Source: Chrysochromulina parva
Lineage: Eukaryota > Haptophyta > Prymnesiales > Chrysochromulinaceae
DNA length: 15,608 nucleotides
Reading direction: 5' to 3'
NCBI GenBank assembly: GCA_002887195.1
Contig: PJAB01001295.1
Location: forward strand, 1 to 15,608
Both the position numbers and the translations under genes were made by a program. Each line of letters opens with the position of its first letter. Position 1 is the first letter of the stretch. Below, piece by piece: positions 7,361 through 14,964 of the stretch. The notes below the pieces were generated by a model. It was not told the DNA's origin. It did no database searches and was given only the letters and a program-made list of their open reading frames with translations.

Positions 7361-8887
7361 ATGGCGTCGGTCCGAGCTCGTTCGACCACGGCCGCAACCG
7401 CTGCGGACGGTGGAGCAGCTGCAGACGACGGAGACGAGCGGCATCCCGACACACCGGCCGAGTCCCTGCGGATCAAGCGCCGTGTCGTCTTCTTGTCGGC
7501 GCTGCTTGCCAGCAGCTTCTTTGCGATGCTCTTGCTCAACAGCAGCGTGCCTCAGGTCATGAAGCCACAGTCGTTGTCGCCTCCTCTGCCACCTCCGACC
7601 TTGACAATTCCGAGCAGCTCGCCCGCACTCCAATCGTCGTCTCTCCGCGAGCGTTGCGCTCCGGTGCGAGGTGACCGCCTTCTCGTGTACGCCGCTCATT
7701 CCGGCTTTGGCAACCAGGAGTTTGCATTGCGACGTGCTTTGCTTGTGGCGTACGTGACGAATCGCACTCTCGTGCTGCCACCCATCTTGCGACACTCGGA
7801 CCTCGCCTTCGGCGTACCCGAGGTGCGCTGCAGGAACTCGAGCTGGCAAAGCGATTTGCAAATGCGAGCCGAAGCGCTCTACGAGCGCAAGCTCACTACG
7901 ATGCTCAAGGCGGCGGCAAGGGTCGGCTCTACAAGCGACCCGTCGCCTCCGTATGAATCGCTGCTGCGTGCCTTCGACTTTGACGAGCTCACGAGCCTGG
8001 GCTTGCACGTGGCCGACTACGCACAGCTCCCTGTGCGCACCCGACGAGCCTTCGGGAGCTTCGCGCTCCCCTTGCTCGGCTGCACGAGAGACCATCGCTA
8101 CTCGGCCGTGAGCCTGCGCGAGGCGTTCAAGCCGCTGCATGCCGAGGAGGTCGTGCGCATGGGCAGCGCCTACTTTTTGCACGTCGACCTCGACGGCTTG
8201 CGTCGTACTGATGCGTGCTTTGAGGCTGTGTACGCTGCGGTGCTGCGGCTTCCCTGGTCGTCGGCGATCGGTCGGATGCATGAGGCGACCGTCCGAACGC
8301 TCTTCGACCGCACCCCGTTCGCCTCCGTGCATCTTCGCCTCTTGGATACGGACGTCCGCATCGGCAGGGAGGGCGGGGCGCCCACCACGGCGCCCGCCAC
8401 CGCTGAAGCTGCTCAGCGTCAGATGCGGCGTGATGTGGCCTGGCTGCAATCGCGCATCGTCCACCGGCTCACAGGGGGGAGCCGCGGCGCGGGTGCGTCC
8501 CTCTTTGTTGCCACCAACGCGCCCGGCGGCGTTCGGTCGCCGCTTTTGAGCGGGCTGTGCAAGCTGTTCAACTGTACGGACCTAGCTGCGCTCGAGGCAG
8601 GTACCGGTACAGCCAAGTCGAGCGAACTTCTCGAGGGCAGCAGCAGTTGGCTGTCCAGAGGCACGGTCGCTATGCTCGTGGAACAAGGCGTCAGTGCCGC
8701 CGCGCCGCGTGGCTTCTTCGCGACGTCGAAATTCTGCGGCCCTGCTGGATACCGACGCTCCACATTCAGTGAAGCGATCGCACTGCGGTGGGCATTGAGA
8801 TACCAGCCGGCCAGGCCACTGTGCGCACACGCCATGCAGCACGCGCTGATCAAGGGGATGGCCGCGCACAGCACCTTCGTCTATTAG
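7361..8887 (+). CDS. Type II membrane protein, O-fucosyltransferase-like
   Basis: 508 aa. A Ser/Ala/Asp-rich cytosolic tail (1-38) is followed by KRR and a signal-anchor helix (about 41-60), then a Pro/Ser-rich stem (63-95) and a lumenal domain: the layout of Golgi glycosyltransferases. The lumenal domain has features of the GDP-fucose O-fucosyltransferase family: GFGNQEFALRRAL (115-127) leading into NRTLVLPPIL (134-143), the equivalent of the G-x-GNQ entry motif and substrate-pocket strand; VHLRLLDTD (323-331), matching the family's HLR signature; FVATNAPGG (382-390); and RRSTFSEAI (465-473), matching the conserved S-x-FS region near the C-terminus. Such enzymes transfer fucose from GDP-fucose to protein Ser/Thr. 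Substrate and donor are inferred from family only, and the match is distant. It reads from a clean ATG with no intron needed. It could instead belong to another GT-B family with a similar fold. Confidence 0.72.
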   Translation: MASVRARSTTAATAADGGAAADDGDERHPDTPAESLRIKRRVVFLSALLASSFFAMLLLNSSVPQVMKPQSLSPPLPPPTLTIPSSSPALQSSSLRERCAPVRGDRLLVYAAHSGFGNQEFALRRALLVAYVTNRTLVLPPILRHSDLAFGVPEVRCRNSSWQSDLQMRAEALYERKLTTMLKAAARVGSTSDPSPPYESLLRAFDFDELTSLGLHVADYAQLPVRTRRAFGSFALPLLGCTRDHRYSAVSLREAFKPLHAEEVVRMGSAYFLHVDLDGLRRTDACFEAVYAAVLRLPWSSAIGRMHEATVRTLFDRTPFASVHLRLLDTDVRIGREGGAPTTAPATAEAAQRQMRRDVAWLQSRIVHRLTGGSRGAGASLFVATNAPGGVRSPLLSGLCKLFNCTDLAALEAGTGTAKSSELLEGSSSWLSRGTVAMLVEQGVSAAAPRGFFATSKFCGPAGYRRSTFSEAIALRWALRYQPARPLCAHAMQHALIKGMAAHSTFVY

Positions 8888-9010
8888 AAAGAGAGCAGAG
8901 AACCGCAAGGCGTGGACCCGGTTCCTTTTAAGTGATCAAGACGGCGCGCTGACACTCCTTTTTTGCAAAGTCATGTGTTCGGCCCATATCATCAAACAAC
9001 CCTCACTTGT

Positions 9011-9253
9011 GTTCGTTTAGCCCATGGCACCCAATACATGTCTTCTCGCCCGGCCACCGCCGCCGCCGCCGCCGCTTGAAGCATACGCCTATGCGTTGTG
9101 GATCGTCGCGGGCGCTGCTCTGCTGCTTGTCGCCTGCTTGCTCCTGTGGCTCCTCGTGCTTCGGCGACGTCTGCATGGCAAGATCCTCGAACCACGTGAG
9201 AGCCCTGCGCCGCTGGCAAGCCTTTCGGCTGCTGCGCTGCTGGCGAAGGCGGC
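9011..9253 (+). repeat. Partial duplicate of the 5' end of the retinol-saturase-like gene
   Basis: From the (CCG) tract to 9223 this copy differs from 10411-10570 at only about six positions by eye. Weaker similarity extends through the start codon into about 13 bases of 5' leader. A further block, 9226-9253, matches 10657-10684, so relative to the intact gene a net 84 bases (28 codons) are missing, including the GSGMGG nucleotide-binding loop. The proline-coding CCG run is shorter here (7 Pro against 13). Confidence 0.93.
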
Positions 9254-9752
9254 GATTCCCAATATTGACGAACAGATCGTGAACATCGGGAAGAAAGAGG
9301 ACTACTTTCAGTGCAAACTCGACTCGGAGTTGGGTAACGCGATGAAGTTTCACGCGGCGGGCAAGAAACGGGAGGCGCTGCAGTGTCTCAAGAGGAAGAA
9401 GATGTATGAGCAAAGGTTGACGACCCTCGATATGTCGAAGATGAACCTCGAGAACCTGAAGTCGACCATTATGTCTTTGAATGACTACTTAATGGCTAAT
9501 GACGTGCTGATAAAGACGATTGGCGGCGTGGACAAAATGGAGGAGTTAATGGACGGTTTGGTGGAGGTGCATACGGACGCGCGGGAGATTGATAATGCGA
9601 TGAACCGCCAGCTGGGTGGCATCGACGCGGATGATGACGAACTCCTCGCCGAGTACGCCAAGTTAGATAGGCTCATGGAGGAAAAGCGGGCGGCCGATTT
9701 GTCTAAGGTCGACCTACCGCGCGGTCACACCACACGATCAAGATCGGCCTGA
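9024..9752 (+). CDS. Chimeric membrane-anchored ESCRT-III (Snf7/CHMP4-type) protein
   Basis: 242 aa in two parts of different origin. Residues 1-77 copy the N-terminus of the retinol-saturase-like protein at 10347: a polyproline stretch (11-17), a membrane helix (about 24-46), the basic stop RRRLHGK, then PAPLASL and AAALLAK from the start of its nucleotide-binding fold. Residues 79-232 are an Snf7-family domain: KKEDYFQCKLDSEL in helix 1, then KKREALQCLKRKKMYEQRL (114-132), the basic hairpin hallmark of CHMP4/Snf7, then DKMEELMDGL (170-179) and acidic DADDDELLAEYAKLDRLMEE (201-220). Snf7/CHMP4 forms the membrane-remodelling filament of ESCRT-III. The first part of helix 1 is missing, replaced by the anchor. 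The Snf7 part is less GC-rich than its surroundings (hand counts: about 45-47% in two 60-base lines against 63% in an anchor line). No intron or stop interrupts the junction. An assembly chimera is the main alternative. Confidence 0.82.
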   Translation: MAPNTCLLARPPPPPPPLEAYAYALWIVAGAALLLVACLLLWLLVLRRRLHGKILEPRESPAPLASLSAAALLAKAAIPNIDEQIVNIGKKEDYFQCKLDSELGNAMKFHAAGKKREALQCLKRKKMYEQRLTTLDMSKMNLENLKSTIMSLNDYLMANDVLIKTIGGVDKMEELMDGLVEVHTDAREIDNAMNRQLGGIDADDDELLAEYAKLDRLMEEKRAADLSKVDLPRGHTTRSRSA

Positions 9753-10105
9753 TGGTGAAGGTGTCGATCACATCACACATGCGACATGGTACGGTATCCA
9801 TCATCGAACAAGATCGGGGCACGGGGGGATACCCCGGAGAGCCCTGGGTATGGGGTATCTCCGCCGTTTGGGGTCACACGATTCCTCACGACAGCCCGTC
9901 GCACGATTTGATGCGCGCAAGCCAGAAGTACATATGAGTGATAAGAGAGATGATGTGTTCCCTCCCACCCAGCACCGCGATGTTCTAAGCCTGGTCTAGC
10001 TTTAGCAGGGACCGGGAAAAGCGGGATGTCGGTTGTCGCGCTCACCAGGCTGCCTTTGTGTACATGTAGTTTGATGAACCGCAATCACCAACCTACGCGA
10101 CCAAG

Positions 10106-10285
10106 TACTAGTAAAAAGACACCGGGGGAGCCGGACACACATTCACACTTTGGCGGGTACCGCGCGGGGGCGGTTTAGAAGTGCGACATGCCCATGGTGA
10201 GCATGAAGCTTATGGCGGGCATGAAGCTTATGGCGGGAGCGGCGAGGAGTACCGGTAGGTGTCCCGGCTCCCCCCGTTACCGGTA
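10106..10285. mobile_element. Degraded copy of the CCGGTA inverted-repeat element
   Basis: The left arm from 10106 reads TACTAGTAAAAAGACACCGG then GGGAGCCGG, close to the arm at 6989. The right arm, ending at 10285, reads as its reverse complement but lacks about seven bases of the A-rich part. Total size (about 180 bases) is like that of the intact element. The interior is unrelated in sequence, which argues for an old or interrupted copy. Confidence 0.6.
10202..10237 (+). repeat. Perfect 18-bp direct repeat (two copies)
   Basis: The 18-mer CATGAAGCTTATGGCGGG occurs at 10202-10219 and 10220-10237 without a mismatch. It lies inside the degraded inverted-repeat element. Confidence 0.9.
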
Positions 10286-10329
10286 CTGTACTGGTATTCC
10301 TACTGTACTGTGTACTATGAATACTGCAC

Positions 10330-10381
10330 GTTCTTCATAGCCCACAATGGCACCCAAGTGGATTGCACGTCTTCTCTCCCG

Positions 10382-10422
<41 letters not shown>

Positions 10423-10684
10423 TTGAAGCATACGCCTATGCGTTGTGGATCGTCGCGGGCGCTGCTCTACTGCTTGTCGCCTACTTGCTCCTGTGGCTCC
10501 TCGTGCTTCGGCGACGTCTGCATGGCAAGATCCTCGAGCCAGGTGAGTGCCCTGCGCCACTGGCAAGCCTTGCCGTCCTCAAGAATGGCTACACCTCGAA
10601 AAAGGTGCCAGCCGAGATCGATACAATCGTCATCGGCAGTGGTATGGGTGGCCTCACGGCTGCTGCGCTGCTGGCCAAGCGCGG
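10330..10684 (+). repeat. Parent copy of the duplicated 5' segment
   Basis: This is the intact version of the segment found at 9011-9253. It includes the leader, polyproline tract (13 Pro from CCG units at about 10381-10423), membrane anchor and beginning of the nucleotide-binding fold. It is judged the parent because the rest of the enzyme follows it in frame. Confidence 0.9.
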
Positions 10685-12215
10685 CCAACGCGTGCTGGTG
10701 CTCGAGCAGCACGACGTTGCCGGCGGCTGCACGCACACCTTCGAGGAGCGGGGCTTCGAATTTGACACTGGGCTGCACTACGTGGGCGACATCCTCGGCA
10801 CGCTCATGAACACGGTGACCTCAGGCAGGATCGAGTGGGCACTCACGGGAGCGCTGGTTGATGAGGTCCACTTCGGAGCCGAGCGCGTGCCCATCCTGAG
10901 CCCCAAGTCGGCCTTCCTCGACGAGCTCCGCCGCCGCTTCCCTGGAGAGGCCGCCGCCCTCCGTCATTACCCCTGGGCCGTTGTGTGGGCACACGTAGCG
11001 CTCAGCCTCCACCTCTGCCTCAAGAACCTGCCCTCCGCCATCGGCGTGCCGCTGCGGTGGATGCTGGGCCCGATGCAGACGACGGCGCAAGGCCTCGCCT
11101 CGCTCACGAATGATCCGAAGCTCCAGCAGCTCCTTGGCTACATTTGGGGCACCTACGGCGTCCCGCCGTCGCGGTCACCGTACGCCCTTCACTTGGTCCT
11201 TCTGAATCACTATGCAAACGGCGGCTACTACCCGGTGGGCGGCTGCTCACAGCTCGCCGCCCGCCTCGTGCCCACCATTGAAGCAGCGGGAGGGGCCGTG
11301 CTTGTGCGCGCGAAAGTCTCGTCGCTCGTGTGCGATGAGGCGAGCGGGGCGGTCCTCGGCGTGATCGTGCGCGACCAAACCCTAACAGCGACGCGAGTCA
11401 TCTCGGCGGTCGGCGCCATCAACACCTTTTGCCACCTCGTGCCGAGTAGACAGCGCCCCCGGCTCGATGGCATTCTCCGATCCATACGAGATGCACCGCC
11501 GATTGCGCCGCCCGTCGGCACGAAGAGCGAAGTGGAGCCCTCCTGTGCGTTCCTCTATCTGTTCCTTGGGGTCGAAGGGACATCCCCCAAGGTGGTCGAC
11601 CTACCGAAGCACAACCTGTGGTGCTTCGACGGCTGGGACCACGAGGCTCAACACGGCGCGCTACCCCCGGCCCTCGGCAATGTGGCTGAGGAGCATCCCC
11701 TGCTCTTGTTCATCTCGTCGCCTTCGTCCAAAGATCCTGCTTGGACAGCCCGCCATGGCAGCAAGCAGGTGGTGCTCGCACTCGCACCGACGCGCTGCGA
11801 GTACTGGGCCGGCTGGGCGGGAACTCGCATCAAACATCGCGGTGCGGAGTATGAGGACGTCAAGAGGAAGCTGACCAGCCGAATGACCGACGCCGTCCTT
11901 GCCAAGCTGCCGCAGCTCAGAGGCCATCTCGCGTACTGTGATCTGGGCACGCCGCTCTCGAACAATTACTATCTGGGCACCCAATATGGCGAGGCGTATG
12001 GGCTGAGCCATACGCCTGCGCGCTTCGCGCAAGAGTGGCTCACGCCGCAGACGCCGCTGCCAAACTTGTATCTGACAGGACAGGACATCGCGACGGATGG
12101 CGTGACAGGCGCGGTCCTCTCTGGCCTCCTGACTGCCGGAGCGATTGACAAGCGCGTGTGGCTGGCGACTGCTGGCAGCGTCGTGGCAGGAGCTCTGCAG
12201 GCCATCACCGCGTGA
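10347..12215 (+). CDS. RETSAT: Retinol-saturase/carotenoid-isomerase-like FAD oxidoreductase
   Basis: 622 aa, about the length of vertebrate all-trans-retinol 13,14-reductase. Polyproline (13-25) is followed by a membrane helix (about 31-53) that would anchor it, probably in the ER. The nucleotide-binding fold starts at TIVIGSGMGGLTAAALLAK (93-111), with GSGMGG at 97-102 and the ribose-binding acid E120 in VLVLEQH, followed by GGCTHTF and FDTGLHYVG (about 126-147). Near the C-terminus are TPLSNNYYLGTQYGEAYG and LYLTGQD (574-580) followed by a Gly/Ala-rich helix, the second FAD-contacting region of the family. Members saturate or isomerise conjugated double bonds of retinoids or carotenoids; in an alga a carotenoid substrate is plausible, but this is inference. 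A GTGAGT at 10543 is not used as a donor: the protein match continues through it and no in-frame acceptor fits. The 5' end was copied to make the gene at 9024. Confidence 0.93.
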
Positions 12216-12260
12216 AAACGACGCGTATCACCATCTTCATCAGATGTATTTTGTCTGTTG

Positions 12261-12266
12261 AATAAA
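12261..12266 (+). terminator. Candidate polyadenylation signal AATAAA
   Basis: AATAAA lies 46 bases after the stop of the retinol-saturase-like gene in an AT-richer stretch with nearby T-rich and TGT words. The position fits a 3' end signal, although many protists do not rely on this hexamer. Confidence 0.5.
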
Positions 12267-12407
12267 GTTCCTCTATTAAACTGTAATCGTGAGTGTGCTG
12301 AAGTCCATTGCGATAGAGGCCCTCGTGCTTGGGGGCCCGGAGAGTGTGCGCGTACGTGTGTTTCCTGTTTTTCACAGCACGAGTGAGCTGACACGACCAG
12401 TACCACA

Positions 12408-12516
12408 GTACCGGTAAAAATGTACCGGTACATGTATTCTCGTGTGTCCGCGCTCCCCCCCGGTGTTTTTGAACGGTTCACCCGGGGAGCCGGGACACAC
12501 ACTTTGAACCGGTACG
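12408..12516. mobile_element. Rearranged relative of the CCGGTA inverted-repeat element
   Basis: A right-arm-like sequence (12446-12478, CGCTCCCCCCCGGTGTTTTT core) is followed at once by a left-arm-like one (about 12471-12502, GGGGAGCCGGGACACACAC core). The arms are therefore back to back rather than at opposite ends. TACCGGTA words flank them (12409-12416, 12423-12430, and GAACCGGTAC near 12506-12515). This suggests two fused or nested insertions, or remnants of adjoining copies. Confidence 0.5.
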
Positions 12517-12583
12517 GATGCGGTTACACTCTTGGATTACACTCACCGCGCCCTCCACGTTACGGACCTGTGGTCGTGCGTTT

Positions 12584-12602
12584 TTGCTTGCTTGCTTGCT
12601 TG
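12584..12602 (+). repeat. CTTG tetranucleotide microsatellite
   Basis: About four and a half copies of TTGC/CTTG in the region upstream of the GTPase gene. It is not coding under the preferred start. Confidence 0.8.
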
Positions 12603-12871
12603 TCGTGCGTCTTGAGAAAGAGTCAGTTGAATCGACACACAAGGTACCGACCAGCCACTACAATTGTACCACGCGAAACACTGCCACGCAGCGTCTTGCC
12701 GTGTTGGCAATTTAAACGTGAACGTGAACGCACGTGGATGCGGAAAGATGCATTTCAGTTTTTAAAACAAGTACCGGTAAGCCCAGTTCAGTTGCATTTC
12801 AGAGAGGGAGTGGGGTCGAACAGACGGTCGCGGGACCCGCGACCGCGCGCGCCCCAAACCGATCCGCGAGC

Positions 12872-14803
12872 ATGGGTGCCGGAGCCTCGACCTCGCTCCC
12901 GGAGTTTGTCGACAAGCAGCAGGCCGCGGCCTTTGCCGGCGACAGGTTTAATGAAGCCGCCTTTGACGCCGCCGCGGTAGATGGCAGAGTCCCGCGTGCG
13001 ACTCTCATCGCAGCGGGAAACGCCGGGGACCGCATCGACCCGCACAGGGCATGCGATTACTGGTGGCTCGACGCGGATCGTCTTCGGGCTTTGACGCCCG
13101 ATGAGTTGCAGCGAGGCCTTCCCGACTTCCGAACGCTGCGTGCTGGCAGTCAGAGCTATGGAGATTTGGGACTCAAGAAGCAATCTATAACCCCGGCAGC
13201 AGCCTGCCGGCACAAGCTGAGAAATCGGCTCGTGTGCAGCCACCGATGGGAGACGAAGACGAACCCGGACCCGACAGGACAGCAGCTAAGAGAAGTGGTT
13301 GCGTATCTGAAAAGGAATCCTGGCATTCAGTACGTCTGGATTGACTTCCCCTGCATGCCTCAGTCCCCCCGATCGGAAGATGAAGATACTCATTTCAAGG
13401 AGATGCTCGAATACATAGGCTGGGCGTTTCTCGCCTGCTCGGTGCTCATCATCTTCGATGCCGACTACAACTCGCGCTTCTGGACTAGGTACGAGGCGTT
13501 CCTGGCCATGCAAATGTGCGATCCAAAGTTAGGCCTCACGAGTGCTGTTAGCCACAGTGATGCTCGCTTCGAGGTTGTTTGCCTTGGATCCACGAAAGAT
13601 TACGAACAGCGGTACTTGGAGATGCTGATGGATTTTGGGCGGGCAAGTGCGGAGAGAACATTGGAGACACTTTCTCATCGCGACATTAATGTCACCAACG
13701 AGAAGGATAAGCCGATGCAGCTCGAAATGCTTAAGCGCCGGAACCAGCACGTCATCCAAGTTCTGGAGACAGCAGAACATCCCCCACCGAGCGCTTGTGC
13801 TCTGCTGATCATCGGCGAGTGTGGTGACGGCAAGAGCACGCTGGTAAACGCACTTCGCGATCCTGCGCGCTCGGAAGAAGCAAAAGCGGGGCTGGCTACG
13901 CGTGGCGTTACCAAAGACATTAGAGTCTTCGACGGCAAGCCGATCAAGGGCAGGGCTATCCAGATCATTGATACGCCTGGGATTGGTGATAAGGACGTGA
14001 CGCCTCTCTCCCTCGTCGCTATGATCGAGGCCAAGCTCTCTGACCATCCGATCCCGATCTCCGGTGTAATTGTGACGACGCCTGCCACAGAAGGGCGCAT
14101 CAAACTCGGCGCTCAGGTCGTTCAGACGCTCGTGGAACATGGCTTTGTCGGTGAGCACAAGTGGGATTCCATCATCCTTGTTGGCACAAAGTCAGACAAA
14201 GCCGATGAGGACGAGAAGGCATTCTTTCGTGACCACGTGGTCAAGGACTTTTTTGAAAAGGCTCCACCTGGGACCTCGCCCAAGTTTGCATTGACTACCA
14301 AACAGGATGTGTCGCAGCTCGTGACGCAAATCGGCTCGCTTCCTGGAGTTCCTATTGAATACGTACAACCTGAGACAGCGTCATTAGCGCAAATATTAGC
14401 AGCGAAATTCGGCGTCCCTGTTGAAGCGTTCAGCACAGCGTTTGATCAGATGCGCGACCAGTTGGCGAGTCAGGCAAAGGCTGAGATCGAGAAGGAACGG
14501 AGAGCACTTGAGCAGCTGCGCCAGGAACAGGCGAAGGCTGAGGCCAAGGCCAAAGCGGAGGCGACGGAGATGGCACGGAAGCTCGCGGCCCTGCAGGAGC
14601 AGATGAAGCAGTCGAGCGGCAGCGCGACTGCTGCACTCGCGCAGGCGCAAGAGCAGGCGCGCCAGGCCAAGGCGGCGGCGGAGGCGGCTGAGGCCCAAAG
14701 AAAGAGGGATGCGTTGACGATGGAGGAAATGCAGAAACGGCTACAGAGTCAGGAAGAAAGGTCCCGCCGAGCGCGGTCGTCGATAGGTTGCGTTGTACAG
14801 TAG
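12872..14803 (+). CDS. HET/TIR-like domain plus AIG1-like GTPase with lipidation signals
   Basis: 643 aa from the ATG at 12872. It starts MGAGASTS, fitting N-myristoylation (G2, S6), and ends CVVQ, a CaaX prenylation box, so it is probably held on the cytosolic face of a membrane. Residues about 60-260 hold a HET/TIR-like module: SHRWE (123-127), VWIDFPCMPQ (155-164), LIIFDADYNSRFWTRYEAF (192-210). Residues about 308-500 are a P-loop GTPase: GECGDGKS (315-322), a switch region after GVTKDI (345-350), DTPG (367-370) and TKSD (439-442). The order and spacing resemble AIG1/GIMAP GTPases, though a septin-like or other TRAFAC family is possible. Residues about 525-635 are an Ala/Gln/Glu-rich coiled coil. 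The layout recalls immune or cell-death switches, where a signalling domain is controlled by an oligomerising GTPase; that role is inference. No intron is needed. An in-frame ATG 46 codons upstream (12734) has a weak context and would bury the myristoylation site. Confidence 0.82.
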   Translation: MGAGASTSLPEFVDKQQAAAFAGDRFNEAAFDAAAVDGRVPRATLIAAGNAGDRIDPHRACDYWWLDADRLRALTPDELQRGLPDFRTLRAGSQSYGDLGLKKQSITPAAACRHKLRNRLVCSHRWETKTNPDPTGQQLREVVAYLKRNPGIQYVWIDFPCMPQSPRSEDEDTHFKEMLEYIGWAFLACSVLIIFDADYNSRFWTRYEAFLAMQMCDPKLGLTSAVSHSDARFEVVCLGSTKDYEQRYLEMLMDFGRASAERTLETLSHRDINVTNEKDKPMQLEMLKRRNQHVIQVLETAEHPPPSACALLIIGECGDGKSTLVNALRDPARSEEAKAGLATRGVTKDIRVFDGKPIKGRAIQIIDTPGIGDKDVTPLSLVAMIEAKLSDHPIPISGVIVTTPATEGRIKLGAQVVQTLVEHGFVGEHKWDSIILVGTKSDKADEDEKAFFRDHVVKDFFEKAPPGTSPKFALTTKQDVSQLVTQIGSLPGVPIEYVQPETASLAQILAAKFGVPVEAFSTAFDQMRDQLASQAKAEIEKERRALEQLRQEQAKAEAKAKAEATEMARKLAALQEQMKQSSGSATAALAQAQEQARQAKAAAEAAEAQRKRDALTMEEMQKRLQSQEERSRRARSSIGCVVQ

Positions 14804-14933
14804 CTACCCTGAGACTGGCCGCCACTTTGACGCGCGCGGCTGCCGCGGGGTCCGTCATCAAGTAATCAATGCCCGGGCAAGGAGTTCCTTCACCGCCTCT
14901 GAGCCTCCGCGCGCCTCGAGCACATGCTCGCTT

Positions 14934-14964
14934 GCGCGCGCGGCGGCGCGCGCGCGCGCGCGCC
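14934..14964. repeat. GC-dinucleotide tract
   Basis: An alternating GC run interrupted by two GGC steps. Such alternating purine-pyrimidine tracts can adopt Z-DNA. No gene was recognised over it. Confidence 0.8.

Larger units (their letters stand above)
9753..10346. other. Spacer between the chimera and the retinol-saturase-like gene
   Basis: No gene is seen in these 594 bases. Contents: a hairpin at 9825-9862 (arms GGGGATACCCC and GGGGTATCTCC, one mismatch); a degraded inverted-repeat element (10106-10285); a perfect two-copy 18-bp repeat inside it (10202-10237); and a run of CGGTACTGTACT-like words at about 10280-10320. The last bases before 10347 resemble the leader of the upstream chimera. 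Confidence 0.6.
12216..12871. other. Spacer between retinol-saturase-like and GTPase genes
   Basis: This holds the 3' end of the upstream gene, a rearranged CCGGTA element (12408-12516), a CTTG microsatellite (12584-12602), and near its end a CACGTG box (12731-12736). If the upstream ATG at 12734 were used instead of 12872, the last 138 bases would be coding. I prefer 12872 because its context (A at -3, G at +4) is much better and it begins a myristoylation-type signal. Confidence 0.5.

Noticed and set aside
7226..8464. A 412-codon minus-strand ORF
   Set aside because: It is antisense to the O-fucosyltransferase-like gene, with Arg/His-rich content and no motif.
10543..10583. A possible intron in the retinol-saturase-like gene with donor GTGAGT
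   Set aside because: The candidate acceptor gives a 41-base intron that breaks the frame, and the protein family's conserved stretch reads straight through. The duplicated copy has lost the consensus yet stays in frame.
12734..12871. N-terminal extension of the GTPase gene from the ATG at 12734
   Set aside because: Weak start context (T at -3, C at +4), no motif in the extra 46 residues, and it would bury the myristoylation-type glycine.
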